Shown: positions 1 through 6,900 of the stretch, piece by piece
How the letters are laid out: each line of letters starts with the position of its first letter
Position numbering within the stretch: the stretch's first letter is position 1
NCBI GenBank assembly: GCA_015660155.1
Contig: DQLO01000075.1
Location: 1 to 8,178 of the forward strand
DNA length: 8,178 nt
Direction of reading: 5' to 3'
Source: Verrucomicrobiota bacterium
GTDB lineage: Bacteria > Verrucomicrobiota > Verrucomicrobiia > Limisphaerales > UBA1100
Position numbers and translations under genes: made by a program
Notes under the pieces: model-generated
Database searches by the model: none
Told to the model about the DNA's origin: nothing
The model's input: only the letters and a program-made list of their open reading frames with translations

Positions 1-747
1 AAGACCACTGCCATTTATGCCGCCATCGGGTTCATTATCGAAAAAGCCGGCAACGCCATCGCGGTGTCTTCGGTGGAAGATCCGGTGGAGCAAAATCTCG
101 ATTGGGTCAACCAATCCTCGCTCAACGTCAGTATGGGCTACACTTACCCCTTGGCGCTGCGGTCGCTGATGCGGCAGGATCCCGAGATCATAATGATTGG
201 TGAGATTCGCGACGAAGAAACTGCCGCCATCGCCATCAACGCCGGCATGACCGGTCACCTCGTCATCAGCACCCTCCACTCTGGCACCACTTCCGGCACC
301 TTTGCGCGCCTCATCAATATGAACATCGAGCCCTTCCTGCTCGCCTCCACCATCATCGGCGTGCTCGGCGTGCGGTTGCTCCGCCAAAACTGCCTCCACT
401 GCTCCACCCCCTATCAGCCCGAAGCCTTTGCCCTCGAGCAACTCCGCCAACACGAGGGAGAAGAATACGTCGGTGATTTGTCTTCGGGAGACTGTTTTTA
501 TCGGGGGGCAGGCTGTACCGCCTGCAGCAACACCGGCTTCGGCGGCCGCTCCTCCATCACCGAGCTGCTCACCTGCGATGCCGATGTCCGCGAGGCCGTG
601 ATGAAAAAGAAAGCCACTTCAGAAATCCAGGGAATCGCCGTCAACGCCGGCATGAGCACCCTCTGGGACGGCGGCCTAAAAATGGTCGTCGACCGCAAAA
701 CCACCCTCGAAGAAATCCTCCAAAAAGTAGCGGCGGATCAGGTGTAG
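1..747 (+). CDS. gspE: Type II secretion / type IV pilus assembly ATPase, GspE/PilB family (5' truncated by window edge)
   Basis: This is the C-terminal 248 codons of a hexameric cytoplasmic ATPase that powers pseudopilus or pilus assembly at the inner membrane. The frame is open from base 1, so the N-terminus lies outside the window. The first visible residues, KTT, are the end of the Walker A loop. An Asp box (EDPVE, about codons 25-29), a Walker B segment ending GEIRDEET (codons 67-74) and a His box (STLHSGTT) follow in the family order. Two CxxC pairs at codons 131/134 and 172/175 form the tetracysteine zinc-binding element typical of GspE and many PilB proteins, and GFGGRSSITELL follows as in the family. 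The protein ends in TAG at 745. GspE and PilB cannot be separated without the N-terminus and neighbours, so the symbol is tentative. A PilT-type retraction ATPase is unlikely because PilT lacks the tetracysteine element. Confidence 0.93.
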   Translation, partial: KTTAIYAAIGFIIEKAGNAIAVSSVEDPVEQNLDWVNQSSLNVSMGYTYPLALRSLMRQDPEIIMIGEIRDEETAAIAINAGMTGHLVISTLHSGTTSGTFARLINMNIEPFLLASTIIGVLGVRLLRQNCLHCSTPYQPEAFALEQLRQHEGEEYVGDLSSGDCFYRGAGCTACSNTGFGGRSSITELLTCDADVREAVMKKKATSEIQGIAVNAGMSTLWDGGLKMVVDRKTTLEEILQKVAADQV

Positions 748-781
748 GAACGCACCGGATTTTTGTCGCGCACTTCGTTTG

Positions 782-810
782 TAGCCCGGGCCGTTGGCCC
801 GGGTCCCTAC
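782..810. repeat. GC-rich inverted repeat (hairpin) after the secretion ATPase gene
   Basis: The arms CCCGGGCC (785-792) and GGCCCGGG (796-803) are perfect reverse complements around a three-base loop, with outer GTAG (781-784) and CTAC (807-810) also complementary after a short bulge. It lies 37 bp past the ATPase stop. No T-run follows, so it is not a canonical intrinsic terminator. It may be a dispersed intergenic repeat or an mRNA-end hairpin. Confidence 0.6.
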
Positions 811-839
811 CCAACCACGAAAAATCCTGCTTGTAATTT

Positions 840-862
840 TTTACTTTGTGGCACAAAGTAAA
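840..862. promoter_or_regulatory. 23-bp palindrome abutting the start of the membrane protein/regulator operon (putative operator)
   Basis: The arms TTTACTTTGTG (840-850) and CACAAAGTAAA (852-862) are perfect 11-bp reverse complements around a single central base. The symmetry and length fit a dimeric winged-helix regulator site. The right arm ends three bases before the ATG at 866, so a bound protein would block initiation, and the arm also occupies the position where a Shine-Dalgarno would lie. The second gene of the operon encodes a winged-helix protein, which makes autoregulation the simplest reading; that role is inferred. An alternative is an RNA hairpin that controls translation. Confidence 0.55.
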
Positions 863-865
863 CGC

Positions 866-1492
866 ATGAGCGCCAAGTGGGCTGAGGAGAATCTGAATAC
901 CATTCGTACCCTAATGGAACGGGCCAGCGTATACCGTCGCGCCCTCGCGCCGGTGGCCATTGCCGTGGGGATGCTGGGCATCGCAGCCTCCGGGTTGGCC
1001 GAGGGGATGGGATGGACGGGACAAAATAATTTCGCCGCGTACTGGCTGGGCGTGGGCGTGGTGGCGGTGTTGGCGGCGTTGCTGTTGGTGCGGCGGCAAG
1101 CGTTGCAGGCGGAAGAGGAGTTTTGGTCACCGCCCACACGCCGCGTGGCGCAAGTGGTGGCTCCGCTGTTGCTCGCAGTTTTGGGATTGGGCGTGCTCGA
1201 AATCTTAAGCTCGCCTGAGCAACGCGACAGCATTCGACTCATTGCATTGTGGATGGTTTTGTACGGTGGCGCACTTCACGCGTCGGGGTTTTTCATGCGT
1301 CGCGGGCTCAAGCTCGTGGGTTGGATTTTCGTGAGTTTGGGCGCTATTTGCCTGTATTTACACACATTTGGTAAAGTCCAATGGCTCGATGAAGCGCACG
1401 CTCATTGGGTGATGGGTTGGGCGTTCGGGGCTAATCATTTGGCTTATGGGATCTATTTGAAACTGACGGCGAAACCGATGGACGAAGAATGA
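866..1492 (+). CDS. Six-helix integral membrane protein of unknown function, paired with a winged-helix regulator
   Basis: I do not recognise a named function. From the ATG at 866 the protein has 208 residues. A charged amphipathic N-terminus (residues 1-25, including NLNTIRTLMERASVYRR) precedes about six hydrophobic segments at roughly 26-45, 56-75, 94-114, 122-142, 148-166 and 181-199; the last is the weakest. No catalytic or metal-binding motif stands out, although two His lie near the sixth segment (DEAHAH, 175-180). The frame stays open upstream to TTG 794 and GTG 848, but those starts would translate through the hairpin and palindrome, so 866 is preferred; its Shine-Dalgarno is poor. 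The stop overlaps the regulator's start by 4 bp (ATGA), implying translational coupling. The pairing suggests a sensor, anti-regulator or simple membrane target, none of which the sequence proves. Confidence 0.72.
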   Translation: MSAKWAEENLNTIRTLMERASVYRRALAPVAIAVGMLGIAASGLAEGMGWTGQNNFAAYWLGVGVVAVLAALLLVRRQALQAEEEFWSPPTRRVAQVVAPLLLAVLGLGVLEILSSPEQRDSIRLIALWMVLYGGALHASGFFMRRGLKLVGWIFVSLGAICLYLHTFGKVQWLDEAHAHWVMGWAFGANHLAYGIYLKLTAKPMDEE

Positions 1493-1887
1493 ACCCGGAA
1501 ACATTCCAGCAACTGGATAAAGTAATCCACGAAAAAGGTCGCATGGCGATTATGTCGATGCTCGCCGCTTCGGCGGAGCTTTCGTTTACCGAGTTGCGCG
1601 ACGCGCTGGGCATGACCGATGGCAATGTGACCACCCACATTCGCACGCTGCAAAAGGCGGGCTACGTGACGGTGGCAAAAAGTTTTCAGAACAAGCGCCC
1701 GCTGACCACCTGCAGCCTCACCGCTGCCGGCCGCAAAGCCTTTGGCGAGTACGTGGGTTTGCTTGAGGGCATCGTGAAATCGGCCAAGCAATCCGAGAAA
1801 AAATCCAAGCCCGCCAAAACCGCCAGGGCGGCAAAAACCAAGAGGAGAAAAACCAATGACCACACAAACTTTGCCTTACAAAGTTAA
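1489..1887 (+). CDS. Winged-helix transcriptional regulator (HTH_34/MarR-like) with Lys-rich tail
   Basis: This 132-residue cytoplasmic protein is a predicted DNA-binding regulator. Residues 9-30 form the first helix region (LDKVIHEKGRMAIMSMLAAS). Residues 31-57 carry the helix-turn-helix, with SFTELRDALGMTDGNVTTHI leading into the recognition helix, followed by LQKAGYV and a wing around 61-78 (KSFQNKRPLTTCSLT). The LTAAGRKAF stretch after the wing is typical of the 'winged helix DNA-binding domain' family Pfam calls HTH_34, related to MarR/ArsR proteins. After residue ~97 the protein becomes a low-complexity Lys/Ala/Arg tail. It starts inside the stop of the membrane gene and its last 32 bases overlap ispH. 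The palindrome at 840-862 is its most likely target. No ligand-binding domain is visible, so the signal it senses is unknown. Confidence 0.88.
   Translation: MNPETFQQLDKVIHEKGRMAIMSMLAASAELSFTELRDALGMTDGNVTTHIRTLQKAGYVTVAKSFQNKRPLTTCSLTAAGRKAFGEYVGLLEGIVKSAKQSEKKSKPAKTARAAKTKRRKTNDHTNFALQS
1842..1847 (+). promoter_or_regulatory. Ribosome binding site of ispH inside the regulator gene
   Basis: GAGGAG lies eight bases before the ATG at 1856, within the Lys-rich tail codons of the upstream regulator. It is the best Shine-Dalgarno in this operon and supports 1856 as the ispH start despite the 32-bp overlap. Confidence 0.65.
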
Positions 1888-2761
1888 GGAAGCGGAACTG
1901 ACCATTCTCCGCGCCGAGCATTTGGGAATGTGTTTTGGCGTGCGCGATGCCATCGCGCTGGCGCAGCGCGAGGCGGCGAAGCAACCGCTCACGGTGCTCG
2001 GCGAGTTGGTGCACAATGCCACGGTGCTGGATGATTTGGAGCAACGCGGCGTGCGGTTCGAAAATGAACCCGAACGCGTGAGCACTGCGGCGGCGATGAT
2101 CACCGCCCACGGTGCTTCCGATAGCGCGCGCGCGCGCGCTTGGGCAGCGGGGTTGCAGGTGAGCGATGCGACGTGTCCTTTGGTGCATTACGCGCACGAG
2201 CAGGTTCGGGATTTAGCGGATGCGGGTTTTTATCCGGTGATCATCGGCCAACGCGGACACGTCGAGGTGCGCGGGCTTACGGAGGATTTAGCCGAGTACG
2301 ACGTGGTTTTGAATGAGGTGGACTTTGACGCACTGCAGTCACACCCGCGTTTCGGTGTGGTGGCGCAGACAACGCAACCCATCGCGCGCGTGCGCTCGTT
2401 GGTGGATTATTTGCAGGTGCGTTTTCCGCGGGCGGAGGTGCGGTTTGTGGATACGGTGTGTCGCCCGACCAAACAACGCCAGCAAGCGGCGGTGGAGTTG
2501 GCCCAGCAATCGGATTTAGTTTTGGTCATCGGCGGCGCGAACAGCTACAACACGGCGGAACTGGCGCGCACGTGCGGCGAGTTTTGTGAGTCCGTGCATC
2601 ACGTGCAGGGGCCGGTCGATGTGCGGGCGGAGTGGATTCCAGAAACCGGCGTGCTGGGCATCACGGCGGGGACGTCGACGCCGGATGAAACGATTGATGC
2701 GGTGGAGGCGCGCGTGCGGGAGATTAGCGGTGTTCTCCTGCCAACACATCGTGCGGCTTGA
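1856..2761 (+). CDS. ispH: 4-hydroxy-3-methylbut-2-enyl diphosphate reductase
   Basis: IspH catalyses the last step of the MEP pathway, reducing HMBPP to IPP and DMAPP with a [4Fe-4S] cluster in the cytoplasm. At 301 residues it has normal length. The three cluster cysteines are visible: Cys26 in LGMCFGV, Cys107 in DATCPLV and Cys202 in DTVCRPTKQRQ. The substrate-binding residues are also in place: His53 (GELVHN), His85 (AHG), His135 and the catalytic Glu137 (GHVEV), the Thr pair at 172-173 (TTQ), GGANSYNT and the C-terminal GITAGTSTPD. The His-x-Glu element reads HVE rather than the E. coli HPE. The gene overlaps the upstream regulator by 32 bp and has its own Shine-Dalgarno. Its last 38 bp overlap the 3' end of the convergent dihydrouridine synthase. 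A (GC)8 tract lies in the coding region at 2124-2139. Confidence 0.97.
   Translation: MTTQTLPYKVKEAELTILRAEHLGMCFGVRDAIALAQREAAKQPLTVLGELVHNATVLDDLEQRGVRFENEPERVSTAAAMITAHGASDSARARAWAAGLQVSDATCPLVHYAHEQVRDLADAGFYPVIIGQRGHVEVRGLTEDLAEYDVVLNEVDFDALQSHPRFGVVAQTTQPIARVRSLVDYLQVRFPRAEVRFVDTVCRPTKQRQQAAVELAQQSDLVLVIGGANSYNTAELARTCGEFCESVHHVQGPVDVRAEWIPETGVLGITAGTSTPDETIDAVEARVREISGVLLPTHRAA
2124..2139. repeat. (GC)8 dinucleotide tract within ispH
   Basis: Sixteen bases of strictly alternating G and C, flanked by A and T so that 2123-2140 is a perfect palindrome. It encodes an Ala-Arg alternation (residues 91-95) in the IspH loop after AHGASDS. Such tracts can adopt Z-DNA and can slip, and a change of one unit would shift the ispH frame. 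Codon choice in GC-rich DNA is a sufficient ordinary explanation. Confidence 0.85.
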
Positions 2762-3770
2762 GTGCGAGGTCGAAAGGTTCGAGCGGCATTGGCCGGTCGT
2801 GTTCGAGGTGGTTGGCGCAGATGGCGAATAGGTCGGCCTCGGTTTTGGCGCGGCGGACGCGGTGGAGGAAATCTCCGGTGGGTTCGATACCGATGCCGAT
2901 GTAGTTGAAATATTTTTTCATTTTCGCCACGTGCGATTTCTCATTCAAGTTTGGCGGGCGCACGGTTTCAAAGAGGTCACGCAAATAGCCGAGCACATCG
3001 TGGCCGGTGGGCGTGAAGGGAGTTTCGTTGTTTTGGGTTTGGCGGATTTGGTGGAAGAGCCACGGGTTGCGGATGGCGGCGCGGCCGATCATGAGGCCGG
3101 CGGCGCGGGTGTCGGCCAGCACGGCGGCGGCTTTGGCGGGGGAATAAATGTTGCCGTTGGCGAGCACGGGGCAGGGGAGGGCTTCGACGGCGCGCGCGAT
3201 GTAATCGTAATGGACGCCGCTGCGGTAGCCTTCGCGCACGGTGCGGCCGTGGACGGTGAGGAGGTCGATGTGGTGTTTGGCAAAAATGGGCAAAAGTTCT
3301 TCAAACACGGCGGGGTCGTCAAAACCGATTCGGGTTTTTACGGTGAAGGGGATTTCGACGGCGTCGCGCAGGGCGCCGAGGATGGCGTCGACTTGGGCGG
3401 GGTCGCGGAGTAATCCGCCGCCGGCGCATTTTTTGTAAACGATGGGCGCGGGGCAGCCGAGGTTGAGGTCGATGCCGGCGATGGGGTGTTGTTGGAGTTC
3501 GCGCGCGGTGCGGATGAGCGAGGGGATGTGGTTGCCAATGAGCTGGGCGAGCGCGGGTTTGCCGGTGGGGTTTTGGGTGATGGATTTGAGGATGGGTTTC
3601 TCAAGGCGCGACCCATCGCGCACACGGAAGTATTCGGTGACGTAAAGATCGGGGCCGCCGTACTTGGCCATGAGCCGCCAGAAGGGGAGGTCGGTGACAT
3701 CCTGCATCGGCGCGAGCGCGGTGATGGGCGCGCGGGCGAGGGTGTCGCGGAAGTGCTCGGCGGGGGTCAT
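2724..3770 (-). CDS. dus: tRNA-dihydrouridine synthase (Dus family)
   Basis: This flavoenzyme reduces uridine to dihydrouridine in the tRNA D-loop using FMN and NADPH. From the ATG at 3770 it has 348 residues, a normal length. The TIM-barrel motifs occur in order: LAPMQDVTD (19-27), the QLIGN stretch (76-80), DLNLGCPAP with catalytic Cys106, the Lys-Cys-Ala-Gly-Gly-Gly segment after it, FTVKTRIG with Lys145, LTVHGRT with His174, LANGNI (203-208) and LMIGRAAIRNPWLF (226-239) for phosphate binding. The C-terminal helical domain ends around ALKPHDVLAGEHR. The frame is open 55 codons further upstream to 3935, but that extension is the antisense of the tRNA gene, so 3770 is preferred; its Shine-Dalgarno is weak. 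It converges on ispH with a 38-bp coding overlap and diverges from tRNA-Gln by 50 bp. Subfamily (DusB- or DusC-like) is uncertain. Confidence 0.94.
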   Translation of the reverse strand: MTPAEHFRDTLARAPITALAPMQDVTDLPFWRLMAKYGGPDLYVTEYFRVRDGSRLEKPILKSITQNPTGKPALAQLIGNHIPSLIRTARELQQHPIAGIDLNLGCPAPIVYKKCAGGGLLRDPAQVDAILGALRDAVEIPFTVKTRIGFDDPAVFEELLPIFAKHHIDLLTVHGRTVREGYRSGVHYDYIARAVEALPCPVLANGNIYSPAKAAAVLADTRAAGLMIGRAAIRNPWLFHQIRQTQNNETPFTPTGHDVLGYLRDLFETVRPPNLNEKSHVAKMKKYFNYIGIGIEPTGDFLHRVRRAKTEADLFAICANHLEHDRPMPLEPFDLALKPHDVLAGEHR

Positions 3771-3820
3771 TGGTTTTTTCTTTTCGGCGGGGAGATGGGC
3801 GGCTACGGTGTGCGGCCCAC

Positions 3821-3894
3821 TGTCCCGTGGTGTAATGGTAGCACAGATGTTTTTGGTGCATCTAGTCGGGGTTCGAATCCCTGCGGGACAACCA
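3821..3894 (+). tRNA. tRNA-Gln (anticodon UUG), CCA encoded
   Basis: The cloverleaf folds fully by hand. The acceptor stem pairs 3821-3827 (TGTCCCG) with 3884-3890 (CGGGACA) over seven perfect pairs. The D-stem is 3830-3833 with 3841-3844 and the loop is AATGGTA. The anticodon stem is 3846-3850 with 3858-3862 and the seven-base loop TTTTGGT puts TTG at 3853-3855. The variable loop has four bases. The T-stem is 3867-3871 with 3879-3883 and the loop is TTCGAAT. The discriminator is A3891 and CCA (3892-3894) is genomically encoded. The first pair is U1-A72, which is usual for bacterial tRNA-Gln and is a known recognition element for GatCAB amidation of Glu-tRNA-Gln. G-U pairs close the D and anticodon stems. 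A short T-run (3896-3900) follows. It lies opposite and close to the Dus gene. Confidence 0.96.
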
Positions 3895-3969
3895 CTTTTT
3901 AAGGCCCAAGTTTCAATGGCCAATGTCGCGGGCACTATTCACTATTCCCCACTCACTACTCCCTCTCTT

Positions 3970-6900
3970 TTACTCACTGAAGAGGAATTCCAAATCGGTT
4001 TTGGTGAGGCTCTTGGCGAAGCCTTTTTCGCCGAGCACATCGGAGATGGTTTGGCGTTTGCTTTGTTGGAGGTTCCAGATTTTTTCCTCCACGGTTCCGG
4101 GCGCGATGAGTTTGTAGGCGTTGACGGTTTTGGTTTGGCCGATGCGGTGGGTGCGGTCGATGGCTTGGGCTTCGACGGCGGGGTTCCACCACGGATCGTA
4201 CAGCACCACGTAGCTCGCAGTGGTGAGGTTGAGGCCGGTGCCGGCGGCGCGGAGGCTTAGCAGGAAAATTCCCGCGCCTTCGGATTCCTGAAACGCGTTG
4301 ACGACGTCCTGCCGGTTTTTGGTTTCGCCGGTGAGCATGTGCGTGGGGATCTCGCGTGTGCCGCAATCTTTTTCCAAAATTTTCAGCATCTGCACAAACT
4401 GGCTGAAGACCAAAACTTTTTCGCCCTGTGCGACTAATGGTTCGAGCAGATCGAAGAGCGCATCGGTTTTGCCGGAGGAGGAGTCGTTGCCCACGAGCGA
4501 GGGGTGGCAGCAAATCTGGCGCAGTCGCGTGAGGGCGGCGAGCACTTGCAGGCGGCTCTTGGCGACGCCTTTTGTTTGGATGGTTTCCATTACCGTGTCG
4601 CGGCTGCGGCGGAGTTCGGCGAGGTAAAGTTTGCGTTGATCCGTGCCTAGCTCACAGTCGTGCCGTTGCTCGATGCGTTCGGGCAAATCCTTGGCGACCT
4701 CGGTTTTGACGCGTCGGAGCAGGATGGGGCGCAGACGCGAGGAGAGGCGCTTGCGGGCGATGCGCCGATTGGCGATGGCTTCTTCGCTGTCGCCTCCGGC
4801 GGGGTCGTACATTGAGTTGAAATGTTTTTCATCGCCGAGATAGCCCGGCTGCACGAAGTCCACAATGCTCCACAAATCGAGCAGGCGATTTTCCAAGGGC
4901 GTGCCGGTGAGGGCGAGGCGGATTTTGCAGGAAAGTTGCTTCACCGATTGGGTGACCTGCGCGCCGGGGTTTTTGATGAACTGCGCTTCGTCGAGAATAA
5001 TGGCGTTGAATTTATAGCGCTGCAAGTCCTCGAGGTCGCGCCGGAGCAGCGAGTAGTTGGTGACGACGATGTCGAAGTTGGGGATTTGCTTGCGCATCTC
5101 GTGGCGCGCCGCGCCGCTTTCAAGCACGAGCACGGACATATCCGGCGTGAATTTTTCCACCTCGCGTTTCCAGTTGTGCATCACCGAGGCGGGGCACACG
5201 ACCAAGCACGGATTGGATTTCCCGCGTTTTTTCCGGTGCTTGAGCCACTTAACATAGACGAGCGTTTGGAGCGTTTTGCCGAGGCCCATATCGTCGGCGA
5301 GGATGCCGCCGAGGCGCATGGACTGCAGATGGCAGAGAAATTCGAAGCCCGAATGTTGGTACGGCCGCAGTTCGGCAAGGATGCCCTCGGGCAGGTCGTT
5401 GGTGGGAATGCCCTCGAATTGCTCGATGCGGTCGCGGAGTTTTTGCGCCTGTTTGTCATCGCCGAATTGCGCGAGCGCGTCTTCGCCGAGATGCGCGGCT
5501 TGTTCCATCGCGATTTTTTGCGTGCCTGTTTCGAGGCCGTCGAGGCCGAGGTCGGCCATTGTTTCCTGCGCGCGTTGGGTGGCGTCCACGTCCAGCTCCA
5601 CCCAGCCTTTGCTGGGCAGTTTCACGAAGCGGCTGGTCGCCTGGGCGAGGCTTTCCAAATCCTTTTTGGTGAGCTTCATTCCTTCCTCTTCCCACTCGGT
5701 GGAAACCGAAAGCCAATCGATGCCGCTGCCCTTGACGATGAGCTTCGGCTTTAGGCGCTTGGGTTTTAGGAACAGGCGCTGGAACGAATCGTTGCCGAGA
5801 AATTCCGCGTCCTGCGGGCGCTCGTGCCACACGCTGGCGAGCACGTTGAGAAAATTTTCATTCGCATCGCCCACCCACAAGCCGGGCTCGGGCGTGAACC
5901 AATCGAGCTTGCGCAGCCATTCGATGGAAGGCTCGAGGCGTTCATCCTCCAAAACCTGCGGCTTGTCCGCGCGGCGTTTGCCTTTGGCTTTGATGTGCCA
6001 TTCGTGGCCGGTCCATTCCCAAAGGCTGCCGTCGATGTCGCTCTTGGCTTGCAGCCGCAGCTCGAGGCGGTCGCCGTGCATTTCCAAAATGAACAGCGGC
6101 TTGGCGGTGTGCGATTCGCACAGATCATTCCAGTCGATGCCCTCGCGCACGTGGGTGCGGCGCAGTTCGGTGATGAAGCGCGTGCTGAGTTTGTTGATCG
6201 GCGCGCGCGGATTGCCCACCCATTTGCTGAGGAGCGATGCCGGCGGGCTGTTGCGCAGGAAATAAAAGGTGTTATCCACCAGCACCATCGTGGGGCGGCC
6301 GGCGAAAAACTTGGATTCCTCCAGGGGCACCTCGCGGCCATCGGGCAGCAGTAACGTGTGGGTGAAGGCGAGGATGTCCGTGCCGTTTTTGAGCGAGGGG
6401 CTCAGCTCGGCGAGTTGGCCGTGGAATTCGTAGGGCGGGGAATCCACGCCCGGTTGCAGGCGCGATTGGCCGCCCCAATGCGCCAGCCATTGCAGCAACG
6501 GCTGGCCGGTGAGGCTGAGGCTGTCGTGTCCCTTGAGTTCGTCGCCATAATGTTCGGTGACCCACTCGATGAATTCCCAATCCTCGGCGGGAAAGAGTTC
6601 CTGTTCGTGCGCCGCGCGCACGGTGAGGTCTACTAAATTGGTGATGGATTTCTTGCGGTCGCCCGTGCGCGGCCGACGCACCACGAATTCTACTCGCAAG
6701 GTTTGCAGGCTTGAATCGAGGTCTTCGGGTTCCGGCACGGCTACGGCGCGGATGGATGCGCGCGGGGCATCGAGATGATTCGGCGCGGGCGGGAACATCC
6801 AATGCTCCAGCTCCTTGAACACCGCGCGCTCGCGCTCGGCCTTTTCGATTTCGTTGAAGCGCTTGAGGTTCGCGTGCTGGTTCAACTCCGCGGGCATCTG

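Noticed and set aside
794..865. Extension of the membrane protein to TTG 794 or GTG 848
   Set aside because: The added residues would be encoded by the hairpin/palindrome region and do not look like protein; the ATG at 866 gives a normal start.
2862..3413. A 183-codon + strand open frame opposite the dihydrouridine synthase
   Set aside because: It lies wholly antisense to a gene with intact catalytic motifs and reads as Gly/Val/Ala-rich filler without a domain.
3821..3894. Reading the tRNA as tRNA-Gly from its 5' sequence
   Set aside because: A full hand fold places TTG at positions 34-36 and gives a U1-A72 pair, which is tRNA-Gln.
3771..3935. N-terminal extension of the dihydrouridine synthase to an ATG at 3935
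   Set aside because: The extra 55 codons are the antisense of the complete tRNA-Gln gene, and the family normally starts just before the LAPM motif.
3901..3969. Short CACTATT/CACTA repeats between tRNA-Gln and the helicase stop
   Set aside because: The repeats are imperfect and short. They look like simple low-complexity sequence, and there is no integrase or att-like duplication of the tRNA end.
4822..5754. A 310-codon + strand open frame opposite the helicase gene
   Set aside because: It is antisense to the SNF2 core, whose motifs are unmistakable. The product is a low-information His/Ala/Glu-rich sequence expected from the complement of GC-rich codons.
5276..6354. Long + strand open frames opposite the helicase N-terminus
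   Set aside because: They overlap each other in different frames and have Ser/Arg- or Ala-rich composition, typical of shadows. The helicase frame is continuous here.
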